Source: Acridotheres tristis
Taxonomy: Eukaryota; Chordata; Aves; Passeriformes; Sturnidae
Reading direction: 5' to 3'
DNA length: 64,000 bases
Assembly (NCBI GenBank): GCA_037013685.1
Contig: CM072889.1
Coordinates: forward strand, 4,659,976 to 4,723,975
In this document: positions 24,901-36,027 of the stretch, in pieces
Layout: every line of letters starts with the position of its first letter
How positions within the stretch are numbered: position 1 is the first letter of the stretch
The notes under the pieces: model-generated
Databases searched by the model: none
The model's input: only the letters and a program-made list of their open reading frames with translations
Told to the model about the DNA's origin: nothing
Program-made: the position numbers and the translations under genes

Positions 24901-27722
24901 AAATATATGTAGGTAGTGCTAGAATTTCCTAACTTTTATTATTATTATTTTTAAGGCTATTTCTTCTTGGTACCATGGGAACATTTAGTCTCCCATTTTC
25001 TTTTGAGACTCCCCAAACAATAGATGGCAATTTATCTACAGTACTCTGTTCAGTAAACTAAATGTTCATTTTGGCTAACTGCTCCAGTGCTGCTGGCTTT
25101 CTAGCCTGAGAGAAATTGAAAAGCTAGAGAAGGCTATTCATAACAACCCAGTAGAGCTCTAAATATTTTTTGTTTCAATCAATAGTAAGATGGAATCTTT
25201 TGGACAGTTCTTAGAAAATAAATCCTGTAGTTCATAGCTGGTTAAAAAGGATATGAAAAGTAGAGGGCAGGTAGCTGCAAGGCCATTTGATTGTGCTATA
25301 GGGCTTTAATATCTCCCTGGTCTTATTTCAGATGCTCAGCATCACTCTTTGCTTGCTCAGCTAATAGTACACAAAGTGATCATTAATCAAAGTAAATAAT
25401 GTGGCTGTAGCAGAAAACATAAGGCACTGAATGCAGAGAGAGTTTGCATTGATTCCAGGGGATTTTGGATAGATGGGTATCATCACTGCAATGTAAACTG
25501 ATAAGATTTCAGATACATGATTAGTTTTACAGATCACCTGAGCTATGGTAATGGTATATGAGCCCTTAGCCTCTGGTAATGTTGCTGGTTTTTTAAATGT
25601 AACTTTAACTATTTTTTCACTCCCCTGCAGGTCAAACTCAGGCATTCACACAGCTGCCAATGCTCAGCCCTGATGAGCTTCAGAATGTTGGTTTGCTGTG
25701 GCTTCAGTGCATTTGGGAAGGGCTCCCAGGCAGAATCAGAAGAGCCAAGGGTGGGAAAGGGAGGTGGTACCACACAGAGTCTTCACTTGTCAGCTTCACC
25801 AGATCATCATCTAGTTTTGTGTCCCACTTCTGGCAAAATATTAATGAAGAATCTAATGAGATTATCTTAATTTAATTTTTTGTACATGATACATAAATTT
25901 TACCTATTGTCTTTAGAAGGCTGCAGCAGAAACAGGTGATTTGCAGGAGAGATTGTGTTAATCAGCCAGCAATATGTAAATATATGTGCAGCAGGGCAAG
26001 CAGGCTTGTTGTATGCTGAACCAGGGCAGGTATTGCAGCACCAGCCACGGGGGAGGAGGAAGCCCTGCTAAGCCAGCCTGTTCCAGGCTTGAGCTGAGAG
26101 CATTGGCACCTTCACAAAGAAATCCTGTTTTACCTCAGTAGCAGCAGCTTTCACTTACCCACAGAGAGAGAGGGCTATGAGCTAGTCGCTTAGGACTGGA
26201 GCAGATTTTTTTTGTTGTTTCTGTGTCCATGTTTTTTCTCTCTTTACAAATTTGGAAAAAATGAAGTTTAAAGTGATGTAATTTTTTTTTTTTTTTGGTC
26301 TGGTGATGGAGTTGGTGGGAAGTTGCAGCTGCCAGGCATTTCTCACTCAAGGCTCTGGTGATTCATAAACTTGGGATAGGTGATCATCTTAACTCTCCAG
26401 CTTCTGAGCTCTAGGGTAGGGAGTCAGACTGGATGGGCTTTGCAGTGAGGAGAGGAAGGCTCTGCATGGATTATCAGTAGGAAAGCTCTGCTTTTCTACC
26501 CGGAGTGGGAAACTCTATCCCAAGCAAGTTTAGAGCATACTTGGATTTACATCCAGAATCAATAAAGTCCAAGCTCTTGGAGCCATAAACAGTCATGAAG
26601 CAGCTTACACCAGACAGGATTTCTGGAAATACCTAGTACAGCCCCATGCTGCAAGCAGAGCATGACTAGCTGAACTCTCTCAAGGCCTAATCAGTTGAAT
26701 TTTGGATTATGGCTAAGGCTAGAGAATCTCATCCTTCATGTTTTCATTTTTATATTGTCTAATTAAAGAATCTTCCCCAGTTGTGAAAGTCACTGAATGT
26801 GATTTTTCACAAACATCAAAATAACATGGGCAGGATTTGATTATTAAGTAGCATATTAATATGGGAAGCTGCTCAAGTAAGAGTTATTTTACTGCCTCAG
26901 GGCTGTACCTCTGGTGAATGCAGCTGCTGACCTGATCAAGGCCTGTGTAGGGCACCAAGGGTTCATTGAATTGCATGACTGGAAGAGGATATACTGAAGG
27001 CTCCCACTGCCATGGGGACAAAACCAAGACTAGTAAGGTTATGTCCAGAGAGAAAGACTTCTACTTCCCCCTTTCTAATCCTAGCACTGACCTTTTTAAT
27101 TTTCCTTCTGGGTAGAAGATACTTTTTAAATTGAGATTTTTCACCTGAAGAGTGAAGTTGGCACTCAAGGACTAGGTAGATGTGAAAGAGAACAACAGGT
27201 TTTAGATGACATGCGTGGACACCAAAAGGCCATACATAAGCTCAAGTATGAGGGAAATCTGGGGTTTCTTTTGTCCTCTTTTTCTATCATCAAAACAACA
27301 TTTATTTTTAATACTTTCCTTAGACATGTATTTTTATAAACATACATTTTTAAACAACAATTTGGTACATTTTCCTAACAGGAAGCCATCTTTACTATTA
27401 CCCTTGTAAGGGTGCATCATTACACAGTTTGTAAAGGTTTTGAAGGGCTTGGAGAATGTTTCCTTTGTAAATTGCACTGCATTTTGTCCAAAGAGTTATA
27501 ACTTTCTGGAACTGTGCATTTTAGCAAGTATTATTGAAGAACACTTCTGTGAGCTTTTTGCTTAATAGAAGCATTGCAGATCTGACCTTATAATCTTTCT
27601 TGTAATACTCTACAACATGAATTCTTGTATACCAGATAATCAAAAGTCATCAGGTAATGTGGCACCTAATAGCTGGACTCATGGAAAACTTTTCAATTAG
27701 GTGGATCTCTGTGGTAATTTCA
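15945..27722. other. Non-coding stretch, no supported gene
   Basis: Mostly AT-rich sequence. It includes a short (AC)n tract at 17691-17704, two more GC-rich patches (about 17100-17340 and 21300-21620) without recognisable coding content, and a 15-base T run at 26282-26296. A pyrimidine tract ending in CAG at 25630 is acceptor-like, but the sequence after it gives no recognised protein. Confidence 0.5.
19439..19464. repeat. Paired TCACATGTG repeats
   Basis: TCACATGTG occurs at 19439-19447 and again at 19456-19464. Each contains the palindromic E-box core CACATGTG. The start-to-start spacing is 17 bp. Confidence 0.6.
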
Positions 27723-28093
27723 TTATCCACTGACCCTGTCTTTGTTATGTTGTATGGCACCCTGGTTTAGCTGAAGCTGCATCTCCATTGCAGTTTGTCC
27801 CTGTGGCCTGCTTTGTCTCCCAGTCTGTGAGGCTGGCATAGTGCAATACTGAGCTGGATATTTATTTTTTTCTGGCCTATTGTTTCCTCCTCTGTGACTC
27901 TGAAGTAAATTTCCATTGCTGGCAGAGGATTTTGAGAATGCAGATATGTTAATGTTGGCTAGTTCAGATTCCTTTGCAGGAGAGCCCATGGAAGGATTAT
28001 ACAGAAATTTTGGAAGACTAGAGCTTGTAGGACTTTGTATTGGGTCCAAGAGGTCTTTTGGCACAGGCCATGATCTGAATGAGGAAGAAGGGT
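27723..28093 (-). CDS. Candidate protein-coding exon, product unknown
   Basis: The minus strand is open for about 131 codons down to a TAA at 27723-27725. A CTACTGTGCAG acceptor-like sequence ends at 28094, so an exon could start at 28093; the upstream pyrimidine tract is weak. The predicted residues are rich in Ser, Pro, Asn and Gln, with stretches such as DLLDPIQSPTSSSLPKFLYN and MEMQLQLNQGAIQHNKD. This looks like a disordered tail rather than shadow translation. I do not recognise the protein. The frame could end at the TAA, or splice earlier at a GTCAGT just before it. An AATAAA on the minus strand at 27301-27306 could serve as a distal polyadenylation signal. It may instead be a pseudogene or chance. 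Minus-strand transcription could come from a distant host promoter or from the LTR at 28.8-29.2 kb. Confidence 0.4.
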
Positions 28094-28813
28094 CTGCACA
28101 GTAGGAAATGGCTTACCAGCCATGGAATCTGATCTCCCTGGCCAGTGCTGAGGGGTGCAGGAAACACTCTTGCTCTTTCCTCATGTAAACCCACAGCTGA
28201 TCACTTCCTTCCTGAGACTCAGATACACTGAAAATCAATTTGATAGTGTGAGTGGTCAGCTGAAAAACCATTGGGTTTGGGACTAGGATTTGCTATGATG
28301 TGTTTGATGCTCTATAAAGCAGCAGCATTGACTGTGAAAAACAGCTTCAGACCTCAGTGCATGCAGCTGTCAGAGGCCTGTGCTGTCCAGGGCAGTGCAG
28401 AAGGGCCAGCAGGATGCTCTGGCAGCACAGCACGATTCACATGCAATGCTCTTGGCCTTACCACACTGGTGCACTGGAACCCAGCCCTAAAGTAGGTGTA
28501 GCAAAAAATTTTGACATGCCTTATGTTACACCAGTAGAAACTTAAAAACTGCCTGTTTATGTAGAAGTTAGTGTACTATCAACCAGTGTGAATTCAGAAT
28601 ATAATAAAAGCACTGAGGAGGAATAGCTAATGACTGATTTCTACATACCAGGCCTGATAAAACGTAAATATTAGGTCATTCATAACAGAGATTTCCTAGT
28701 GGCAATGCACCTGTGTTAAAACAGCCCTTAATTTTGAAGAGTATGAATAAATAGATAACCGAAATAGATTGCTGTCATCTCTCCAAGAACAGTAAGAAGA
28801 TCTCAGGATCTGA

Positions 28814-29231
28814 TGGTTGCTTTGGTACCATAGAAATCAACAGAGTAACTTGCAGAGATTTCAGAGAGAGAGACTTGAGGTAAATCCCTTTTCTCTCTGG
28901 TCCCTCTGGCTAGCTCTGGACCAGAGATGGATGGGAAATCCTCAGAGACAAAGGCAAAAAACCAAAGGAGGCTCTTTTCTCCTGTGGGAAAATATGGTCC
29001 AGAGTTTATTACGTGACATACATAGCGAAAGGAGACAAAGAGAGTGAGAGAGAAGATGGCGGCACTTTTACACTCAGGAAAAGGGGCGGGGAGGAACAGA
29101 CCCGTGACCAATGGGACACCGCCAACGGGGCGGGGCTAAGGGAAGACTGAACCACACCACAACCTGGGGGGGAGGCGGGGGAACAAACCATTCAGTGCAA
29201 ATATCAAACAATTGCTTAGTGCAATGCAACA
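28814..29231 (-). mobile_element. Probable solo LTR with promoter-like motifs (boundaries approximate)
   Basis: Reading the minus strand from 29231: GC boxes (about 29127-29137 and 29082-29092), a CCAAT box between them (about 29106-29115), and a weak TATA-like TGTAAAAG near 29065-29072. A YY1-like CGCCATCTT follows at about 29054-29062, then AATAAA at 29005-29010. This order fits U3-R-U5. Near-complementary ends TGGTTGC (28814) and GCAACA (29226-29231) suggest the boundaries; TGCAGAG at 28851 is an alternative lower end. There is no primer-binding site below it and no polypurine tract above it, so I read it as solo. It is strikingly richer in G+C and CpG than its surroundings. No target-site duplication was found. 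Confidence 0.6.
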
Positions 29232-32200
29232 GAGACTGATTAAAAAAGGACATTTTCTCTCCTCACCTGTAACTCAGAAGTCCTTTGTTTCGGGAGTTTT
29301 GGGAGCGTAGGTTGTAGTTGGCAGCGTGCTGGTGAAAGAAACTGTAGTAGTAGGACAAATAGCAATAAGGAGACAGGAATGTGACAAAATCTGGGATCAA
29401 GGGGGACATTCACGTGCCAGCTTGTCAAATTCATAGCAGACACAAAAGGTAATGCAGACCACTAAAGAGCAAATTTTATTAAGGTGTCTAACTATCCTGA
29501 TTTACATATAGTGCCATGCAATGTTACTTTGGAAATTAAATAATTTTTTACTGTGCACACGTGGAGTCCTGAAAATAGCACAAATACTGGAGTAGATTTG
29601 CTTAAAACCATGGATATTTTCCCTTCTGTGAGAGCTCCTTTGGTTGTTGTGGCTTAAAATAATTCACGTTTCCATGTTGACTTCCTTCAGCATTCTGGGA
29701 GATAATAAACTCCTTCATTTGCAGGGTGATATTTCATATGTGGGTGTATGGGTCCCTCACATCCATTTTGCAGCTATTTGCTTTATCACTTACTTCATCT
29801 GTGCCCGACCCATCTCCAGCAGTGGAGCTTGACATGTTCTGCAGAATTCCTCCTCGCTCTGGTTTGCAGGAAAGATGTCTTTCTTCCTTAAACTATAAAT
29901 ATGTGGGTGCTATCACTCAGCTTCTCTGCAGTGGCTGTCTATGCTATAAACAGTTTTTGGGGCTCTTTGATCCCAAACCACTCAGCGATTCTTGCATGTC
30001 TGCAGTTTGAACCACCCCTCAAACCAAAGAGGCTGGATGGGATTCCCTCAGAGGTCACAGAGCATTAAGCATGAGCCCTGTAGTAGCATCCAAGAGGTTT
30101 TTAGGGTCAGAGCTGTTTTAGTTGCTCTGGGATAGCTGAGACAGACCTATCCAGAGATAGGCAAACAGTGAGCTCAAACATTTTGGGGTGCCTTTGTGGC
30201 ATCGTAAGATGCAGCTAATAGGGTGTCTGATTCATCTTGCTGGGTGAGGCTGGAAAAAGAGTAAAATGACCAAAGTAGTAAAACAGAAAGGCTGAAAGAG
30301 AAAAATGAGAGAATTTTCTCCCATGAGACCAGGTACCAGAACTGTGCAGCTGGTGATGGCCTTTGCTTGTGAAGTAACACCAAATACCTCCCAGCTGTGG
30401 CTCTGGCAGCAGGGAGACATGTCATTATTAGAAGTTGTGTGTGTAAAGAAATGCTAAGCCCCTGCAGATGATGCTGGCTCCAGAATGCCCCCATTTGCAG
30501 CTGGTGTTTTTTGCAAATAAACCTGCTGATCCTCTAGGTAAGTCAATCATGGAGAAATACCTGGAAACTGGTTAAATGTCACAGACACTGTGACCCACAG
30601 CCAGGACACCTTGATCCATCTCAAATCTGTGCTCTTTTGGCGTTGTCCTTCCCTGAGGTAGGGATAATCGGATCAAGAACAACTTGACTCCTGTGGGAAG
30701 TGATCACAGCTATTGCCCAGTCACAGAGACTTGTCCTCAAAGGCAATATTCAATATGTCTATTGATAGAATTCTAGCTCCCATTAAAAGAGGTGACATTC
30801 CTGCGTCTTTTCTTAAGAAGTTTTACTCACCTACTGTGTCTCACCAATGGCAGTAATGTGTAATTTTAAACAAATCATTTACTTACTGCTCTCTAGGGCT
30901 TCTTACTAAGAAGTTTCTTTCCTGAGGGTACTGTGAGAGAGATTTCTTTGATATTGTTAACCTCAATGAAACTCTGCAAACCAGTAACTGAAAAGCTTTC
31001 TCATACTTCTAGTGAGAGATATAATTTTAAAATAAAAATTGAAATATTGAAAAAATACAGTAAAATGCTGTTGAAAGCAATGTGTGTTAGCTACATGCAT
31101 GCAGCATGAGTCCTGTTTTCTTGTTTGAAGAAGTTATTTATTTAGTCATGCACTCAGAAACAGCTCAATTATAAAAACAAGCCCTAGCACAACTTTTTTT
31201 TTCTCCAAGTGCTTTAAATGGGGAACTGCCTGAGTAATTTTCTTCTGAGTACAAGTAATTACTCAGGTTTGCACTCGCTGACTTTCCTTTTATTAAGATT
31301 TAGAAACAATACTGTATTTTAAATCCCATTATTCTTTTTATCCCTAGCACTAAGCAGAACATTAGTGAGCTATGGGGCATAAGGTGAACACAAAAATATT
31401 TTCTTTCTTTGGAGAGGAAAATTGTGATTAACATTTATCAGTGGTTAATAAATTCTGTGGCTAAAGTCAGTTTGTAGCAGCAACACAGATTGTTTTATAA
31501 TGCTATTTCCTCAGTAAATGACATTTTAAAATTTCCTTGATTATTGATCTTTCTGGCTTTGAAAATTTCTAATTTATTTTGGAAGCTAGGTTATAATGAG
31601 CTTGCAGGCAGCTTATCACATAATTTCCAAGAGGCATCAACACTGGTCTGTAGTTGTATTTTTGCTTCTGATAGTGTGTGTTTGCTTTATGCTTTGCTAA
31701 GCATTAAGATAAAAAATACACTTTATGGTAACTGGGAGCCCTGCCCTGCTTCTTCCTCTGGAGGGAAGATGATGTCAGGGGTATCTTAGCTATCAATATG
31801 CCCCTGGAAAGAGGTGTGGGTGTCTTTGTGAAAACCTTGCAGTGAGAGATGGGAGTGGGGAAGTGACTGTGCAGCTGCTGTGCATGACTCTATGATGATG
31901 AATTACATTGGTGGCAAAGGACTTGTCTTCATCCTGCACAATATTTATTTATTTTCCCATATCAAATGAGCTTATCAAGTGAGCACCACATTCTCTGATC
32001 CTCACGAGGGTGAGGCTCCTGAAGAACTGGATTTGGGACATGAAAGTTTGTCTTCTGGGGTGCAGAGACATTCCTTCCTGCAGCCACAGGCTGATAAATC
32101 CAGCAGGGAAATTGTGGCAGTGGCCCTGAGCCTGGCCAGCTGGAAATGTGGCCAAGGCTCCCTGAGCTCCAGGAGGTTTCCTGCCTGGCTCTGGGGGTTT

Positions 32201-33153
32201 GCAGCCCCTTTGCTGAGAGGATCCCATGGTCTGACCATGGCCAGCCCCTGCTGCAGGCAGACACCTATCTCCACAAATAAGCACTTGCAGATGCATCTCC
32301 AGCAGTGTTCCCAAACAGTATGTGCTGGAGTAAATGCATTGTTTTGTTGAGTTGGCTTTTATCTTACAAGTAGGGCTTTCAAATAATCATCCATCAAAAG
32401 CCATCATATTTTGGGAAGTGTTACACTCAATAAAATAGGCAACTGAAACATCATCTTCCAGTAGTCTCACAGCAAGTACGCTTAAAATTCAGGTTGTGCT
32501 GAGGGACAACACAGCAATGAATACAAGGAGACAGAATTGAGAACAGATTTTTCCATGTCAGAAGCATTAATCCCAACTCTCACAAGAAGATTTAGCTCTT
32601 TCATGTGGGATGCAAACCTTGTGGCTCTGAAATAATTAGCATGCAGACTTAGTGTGTAATACATAAGATAAAAATGGAGTTTCTTTAAAAATCATGATAT
32701 GTACAAAAATATTATTTTGAAAACTTGAGAGAAGTAGTTTAACAGCTTATACCCATTTGTTTATGAGCTCATAGAGGAGATACAAAGATGACTAAACAGC
32801 TCTGCAGTTTGAGTTGGTGTCAGTTGTTAACTTCGCTTCCTTCTAACAAAAAATTCTTTACTATCAACAGCATATAGCCAATAAATGAACTTTTTCATGT
32901 ACTTACCTTTGCTGGGGATGAGATGCACATACAGAGTTGTGTCACGCTGAAGGCCAGAGCAGGTGCTTTTTTTCCCAAATTAAAGTCTCATGCCTGAAGA
33001 TGTTGAACCATGAGGGTGTTGTGGGTTTCCTTGAGCCTTAGGTTATAGATGAAGAAAAGTTTGATTTATTTGTTCTAGATCTTTGTAGAGATTTATTGAC
33101 ATAAATGACATTGAATTACCCACAGTAAATGGACTATTTTCCCCCATCTCTAG
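29232..33153. other. Non-coding stretch, no supported gene
   Basis: A GC-richer patch at about 31990-32300 opens several overlapping frames on both strands, which is what GC-rich sequence does by chance. Nothing in it is recognisable. Just above the LTR, the minus-strand frame at 29240-29443 has one hydrophobic stretch but no recognised domain. Confidence 0.5.
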
Positions 33154-33245
33154 CCCGGCGATTGCACCAGGACTACAGCACCTTCCAGCAGCTGTACAGG
33201 AATGGATGCAATATTTTCTCCTCTATTTCCCAACGTGACAAATAA
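33154..33245 (+). CDS. Candidate short terminal exon, product unknown
   Basis: A good acceptor (pyrimidines followed by CATCTCTAG, ending 33153) precedes a segment that is locally richer in GC and contains CpGs. In the frame beginning CGG at 33156 it reads 29 codons, including HQDYSTFQQLYRNGCNIF, and ends at TAA 33243-33245. The composition is protein-like, but the segment is short and other frames are also open. I do not recognise it. It could be the last coding exon of a plus-strand gene whose other exons lie left of the window, or coincidence. Confidence 0.25.
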
Positions 33246-34531
33246 CTTCGAAATAACAGCAAAGAGATCTTTCAGTTATAAAGAGATTAAGAAAAGAGGG
33301 AATGGATCTTTATAGAAATATGCATCTCTATGTAATAAAATATTGAATGTGATTAAGTGAATTCAGCCTCATAAAATGAATTCAACCTCATTTTTAGTGC
33401 TCTAAAATGATAATGTAGAGGAAAACCTATTCCAGACATTTCTTCAGGCATTGCAGTTACTTCATTAGCCTTTATTTCTGCTCTCTTGACAGCTTTTCAA
33501 GTCTCAGGTTCTTCCTTTTTGAAATGCTTTGATGTGCTCATCTGTTTGACAAACTGTTTAAGGTCTTGATCTTAATTTAACATTTGTAGATACCCACAGA
33601 GGGTTTTGTTAATGAAGTCTTTAAAATACTAAGTGAAGTTCTAGTTTTCTTCAGGAACAAAGTTTTATCCTTGACATTATTTTTCCTTTGGAATTATATT
33701 TCTATTTAACATCTAGGAACTTTTTAGTCTTACAAAGCAGCAATGGGCTTGTAAGGGTAGGGATGTAATTAAATGAGGATTTTCTATTTCTTTTGGGGGT
33801 GCCTCTTTTAAAAGAATAGGAATACATCATAATTGAAAATGTCTTTTCAATGACAGAAGCCTTTGATACCACAAAGGCATGAGAGTAAGTGGTTGCCCAA
33901 CCTCAGATTAGGAGTGCTCTTATACTTTGATGGATAATACTCTGGTTTCTGGATTGAAGCCATGGTTTTTGCTAGTTCATTTGGTGTAAGGTAATTAAAT
34001 TGAACTAAGGGTTACTCATAAACTATATTCATGAGTTTTAGCACTACTGACAGTGACAGCAATCTGAGTTCCTGAGTTCTGTGATATGGACTGACAGGAA
34101 TAATTCATTACCCTGTTGTAGCTGGATCTGGCATTTCAGATCTCCAATATCAGATGCAGTGGCTATAAAAGCCTCCTTGAGGCAAAAGTAAGAGCTGTGT
34201 GCAAGAGGAAAAGTTTGACATGGAGAGAAAGAAAATGTTTCCAAGAGGTCTGTGAAACTAGGAAGCCTAGTATGTTTTATTGTTAAAAATTAGATTTATT
34301 TTGGGAGCCCCTCTGTGGTGCTTAGGGCCCTTCTGCAGCTCAGAGAGATCCAGAGGAGCATAGCCACACTGTCCTCTGTGACTCCACATTATCTGGAACT
34401 GTTTTCTACTTGAATCACACAAAATGTTTCTTTGTATAGTAATGTTTGCATTTAAAAAATTACAAAATTGGGTAACAGTTTCCTGGCAATGTGAACAGCA
34501 GAAATGTACTGTTATTTCTAAGGTGTTTGAG

Positions 34532-34559
34532 CTTTGCTATGACCTTGGTCATAGCAAAG
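34532..34559. repeat. Perfect 28-bp palindrome with TGACC/GGTCA core
   Basis: CTTTGCTATGACC, two T, then GGTCATAGCAAAG: 13-bp arms that match perfectly. The centre TGACCTTGGTCA resembles two nuclear-receptor half-sites (AGGTCA type) arranged back to back. Confidence 0.8.
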
Positions 34560-36013
34560 TGGTCAAAATGTGATCTCTTTTTGAAAAGACAAAAATTTTT
34601 CTTGTTTTCAAGGGGAAGCTTTAGGGAAAAGTTACTTCTGAAATGTGGAATTTGCTGTTGCTTTTAATGTGCCAACAACTAGCAGAGTTTGGGCTGGTTG
34701 GGTTTTTTTATTTCTTCTTTTTCCTTCATGCTTTCCCTCATAAATGAAATAATGTAAATAAATTACATACATTATCTAAAATAATGTAAAATAATTTCAT
34801 TAACTAATTCCATTTGGCTAATTTTTAAAAGAAAAATATTTTGCCTCAGGTTAGAGCTGAGGTGCAACATGCACAGCCCTGCTGCCTTTAAATGCTCATG
34901 CAGACTCATTCTTTAGGTAAGGACCAAGTGATCCTTAGAAACGAGAAATCTGCATCAAGAGGTTTGACAAGGCTCATTAAAGTTCAATTAGAAAATTCGT
35001 TTTAACACTAGGCATCCTGCCCCTTTTATTTCCCAAGCAGAAACAATAAAATTTTCATCACATACAAGTACATACTTAAAATGTGCTATGGAAATAAATA
35101 ATCTTCATGTTTAATTCATCTTACATAATAATTGATGTCCATTAGGGATTTGGATCGGGCATTAGGTATACAGCTCCACAGTGTGGCATTGGATGTGTGA
35201 TTCCCAACTGTCCCTACTGGGAAGTTTGTCAAGTGAATTGAAATAAAAATTATTTTCAGAAGAGTTATGATAGATCTTTTCTAAAGAGTTAATCTGTTTT
35301 CTGAGCAGTAAAGCCTTGGCACACACTCAAAAAACTTGATTCAGCACCTTATATTGAGGGATTTCAAGATCTTTTTAACTACTTCTGTAAGTTTTATTCA
35401 TTTAGCATCACACTATTTTCAGTTATTGATTCTCAGCCATGGGGAATAATCCCCTTCTCCTGCCCTCAGTATTACAAAAATTTAAATTTTCACTTGGCTG
35501 TTTGATTACAGGATATGAGTTTTGTGATACTCATGATGTGACGTTTATAACATCAGTAAATCCAGATGTGAAATTCAAGCATTAGGCAGCTCCCATGTGC
35601 TGTGGCTCTTCAGGCTGCTCTTAATTCCTTTTTTTGCAGCGATAAACCTGCCAAGAATGCAGTGCTTGTTATGCCACGATGGATGTCTTGTGGAGTCACT
35701 CCTTGTCCCCAGTGCCTGCCCTTTCCCTGCCTTTGTTTCCTCTGCAGTACTGCTTATCTGTAAGACATTGTGCAGCCTTCTGAAATGGTGCAAACCTTTA
35801 AATAAATGTGGTATTGTTGGCTAAATGCAGACATGAAGAATGGTGTGATCACTTTTTGAAGTGCTGGGTTGTGGCTGTTCAAACCCTGCCTTTGAGGGGT
35901 CCATTCTACAGAATGGACACTGTCTGCATGTAAAATTATTCATTAGAAAATGATTGGGTAAAGTAAATGAGTCCTGTGATTCTTTTTTTTCTCTTACTGC
36001 ATTTATCGCTTAC

Positions 36014-36027
36014 TTGCATTAATGCAA
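36014..36027. repeat. Palindrome TTGCATTAATGCAA, POU/homeodomain-like
   Basis: A perfect 14-bp palindrome, followed directly by TTAATGCAAAA. This gives three ATGCAA-type half-sites and two TAAT cores within about 25 bp, resembling binding sites for POU or homeodomain factors. The regulatory role is inference. Confidence 0.45.

Noticed and set aside
25631..25875. Acceptor-like CCCCTGCAG followed by an 80-codon frame
   Set aside because: The translated sequence is not protein-like enough and no donor or recognised homology supports it; isolated acceptor-like motifs are common.
31949..32350. Several overlapping frames of 90-123 codons on both strands
   Set aside because: A pattern typical of a locally GC-rich patch; no splice boundaries or protein features stand out.
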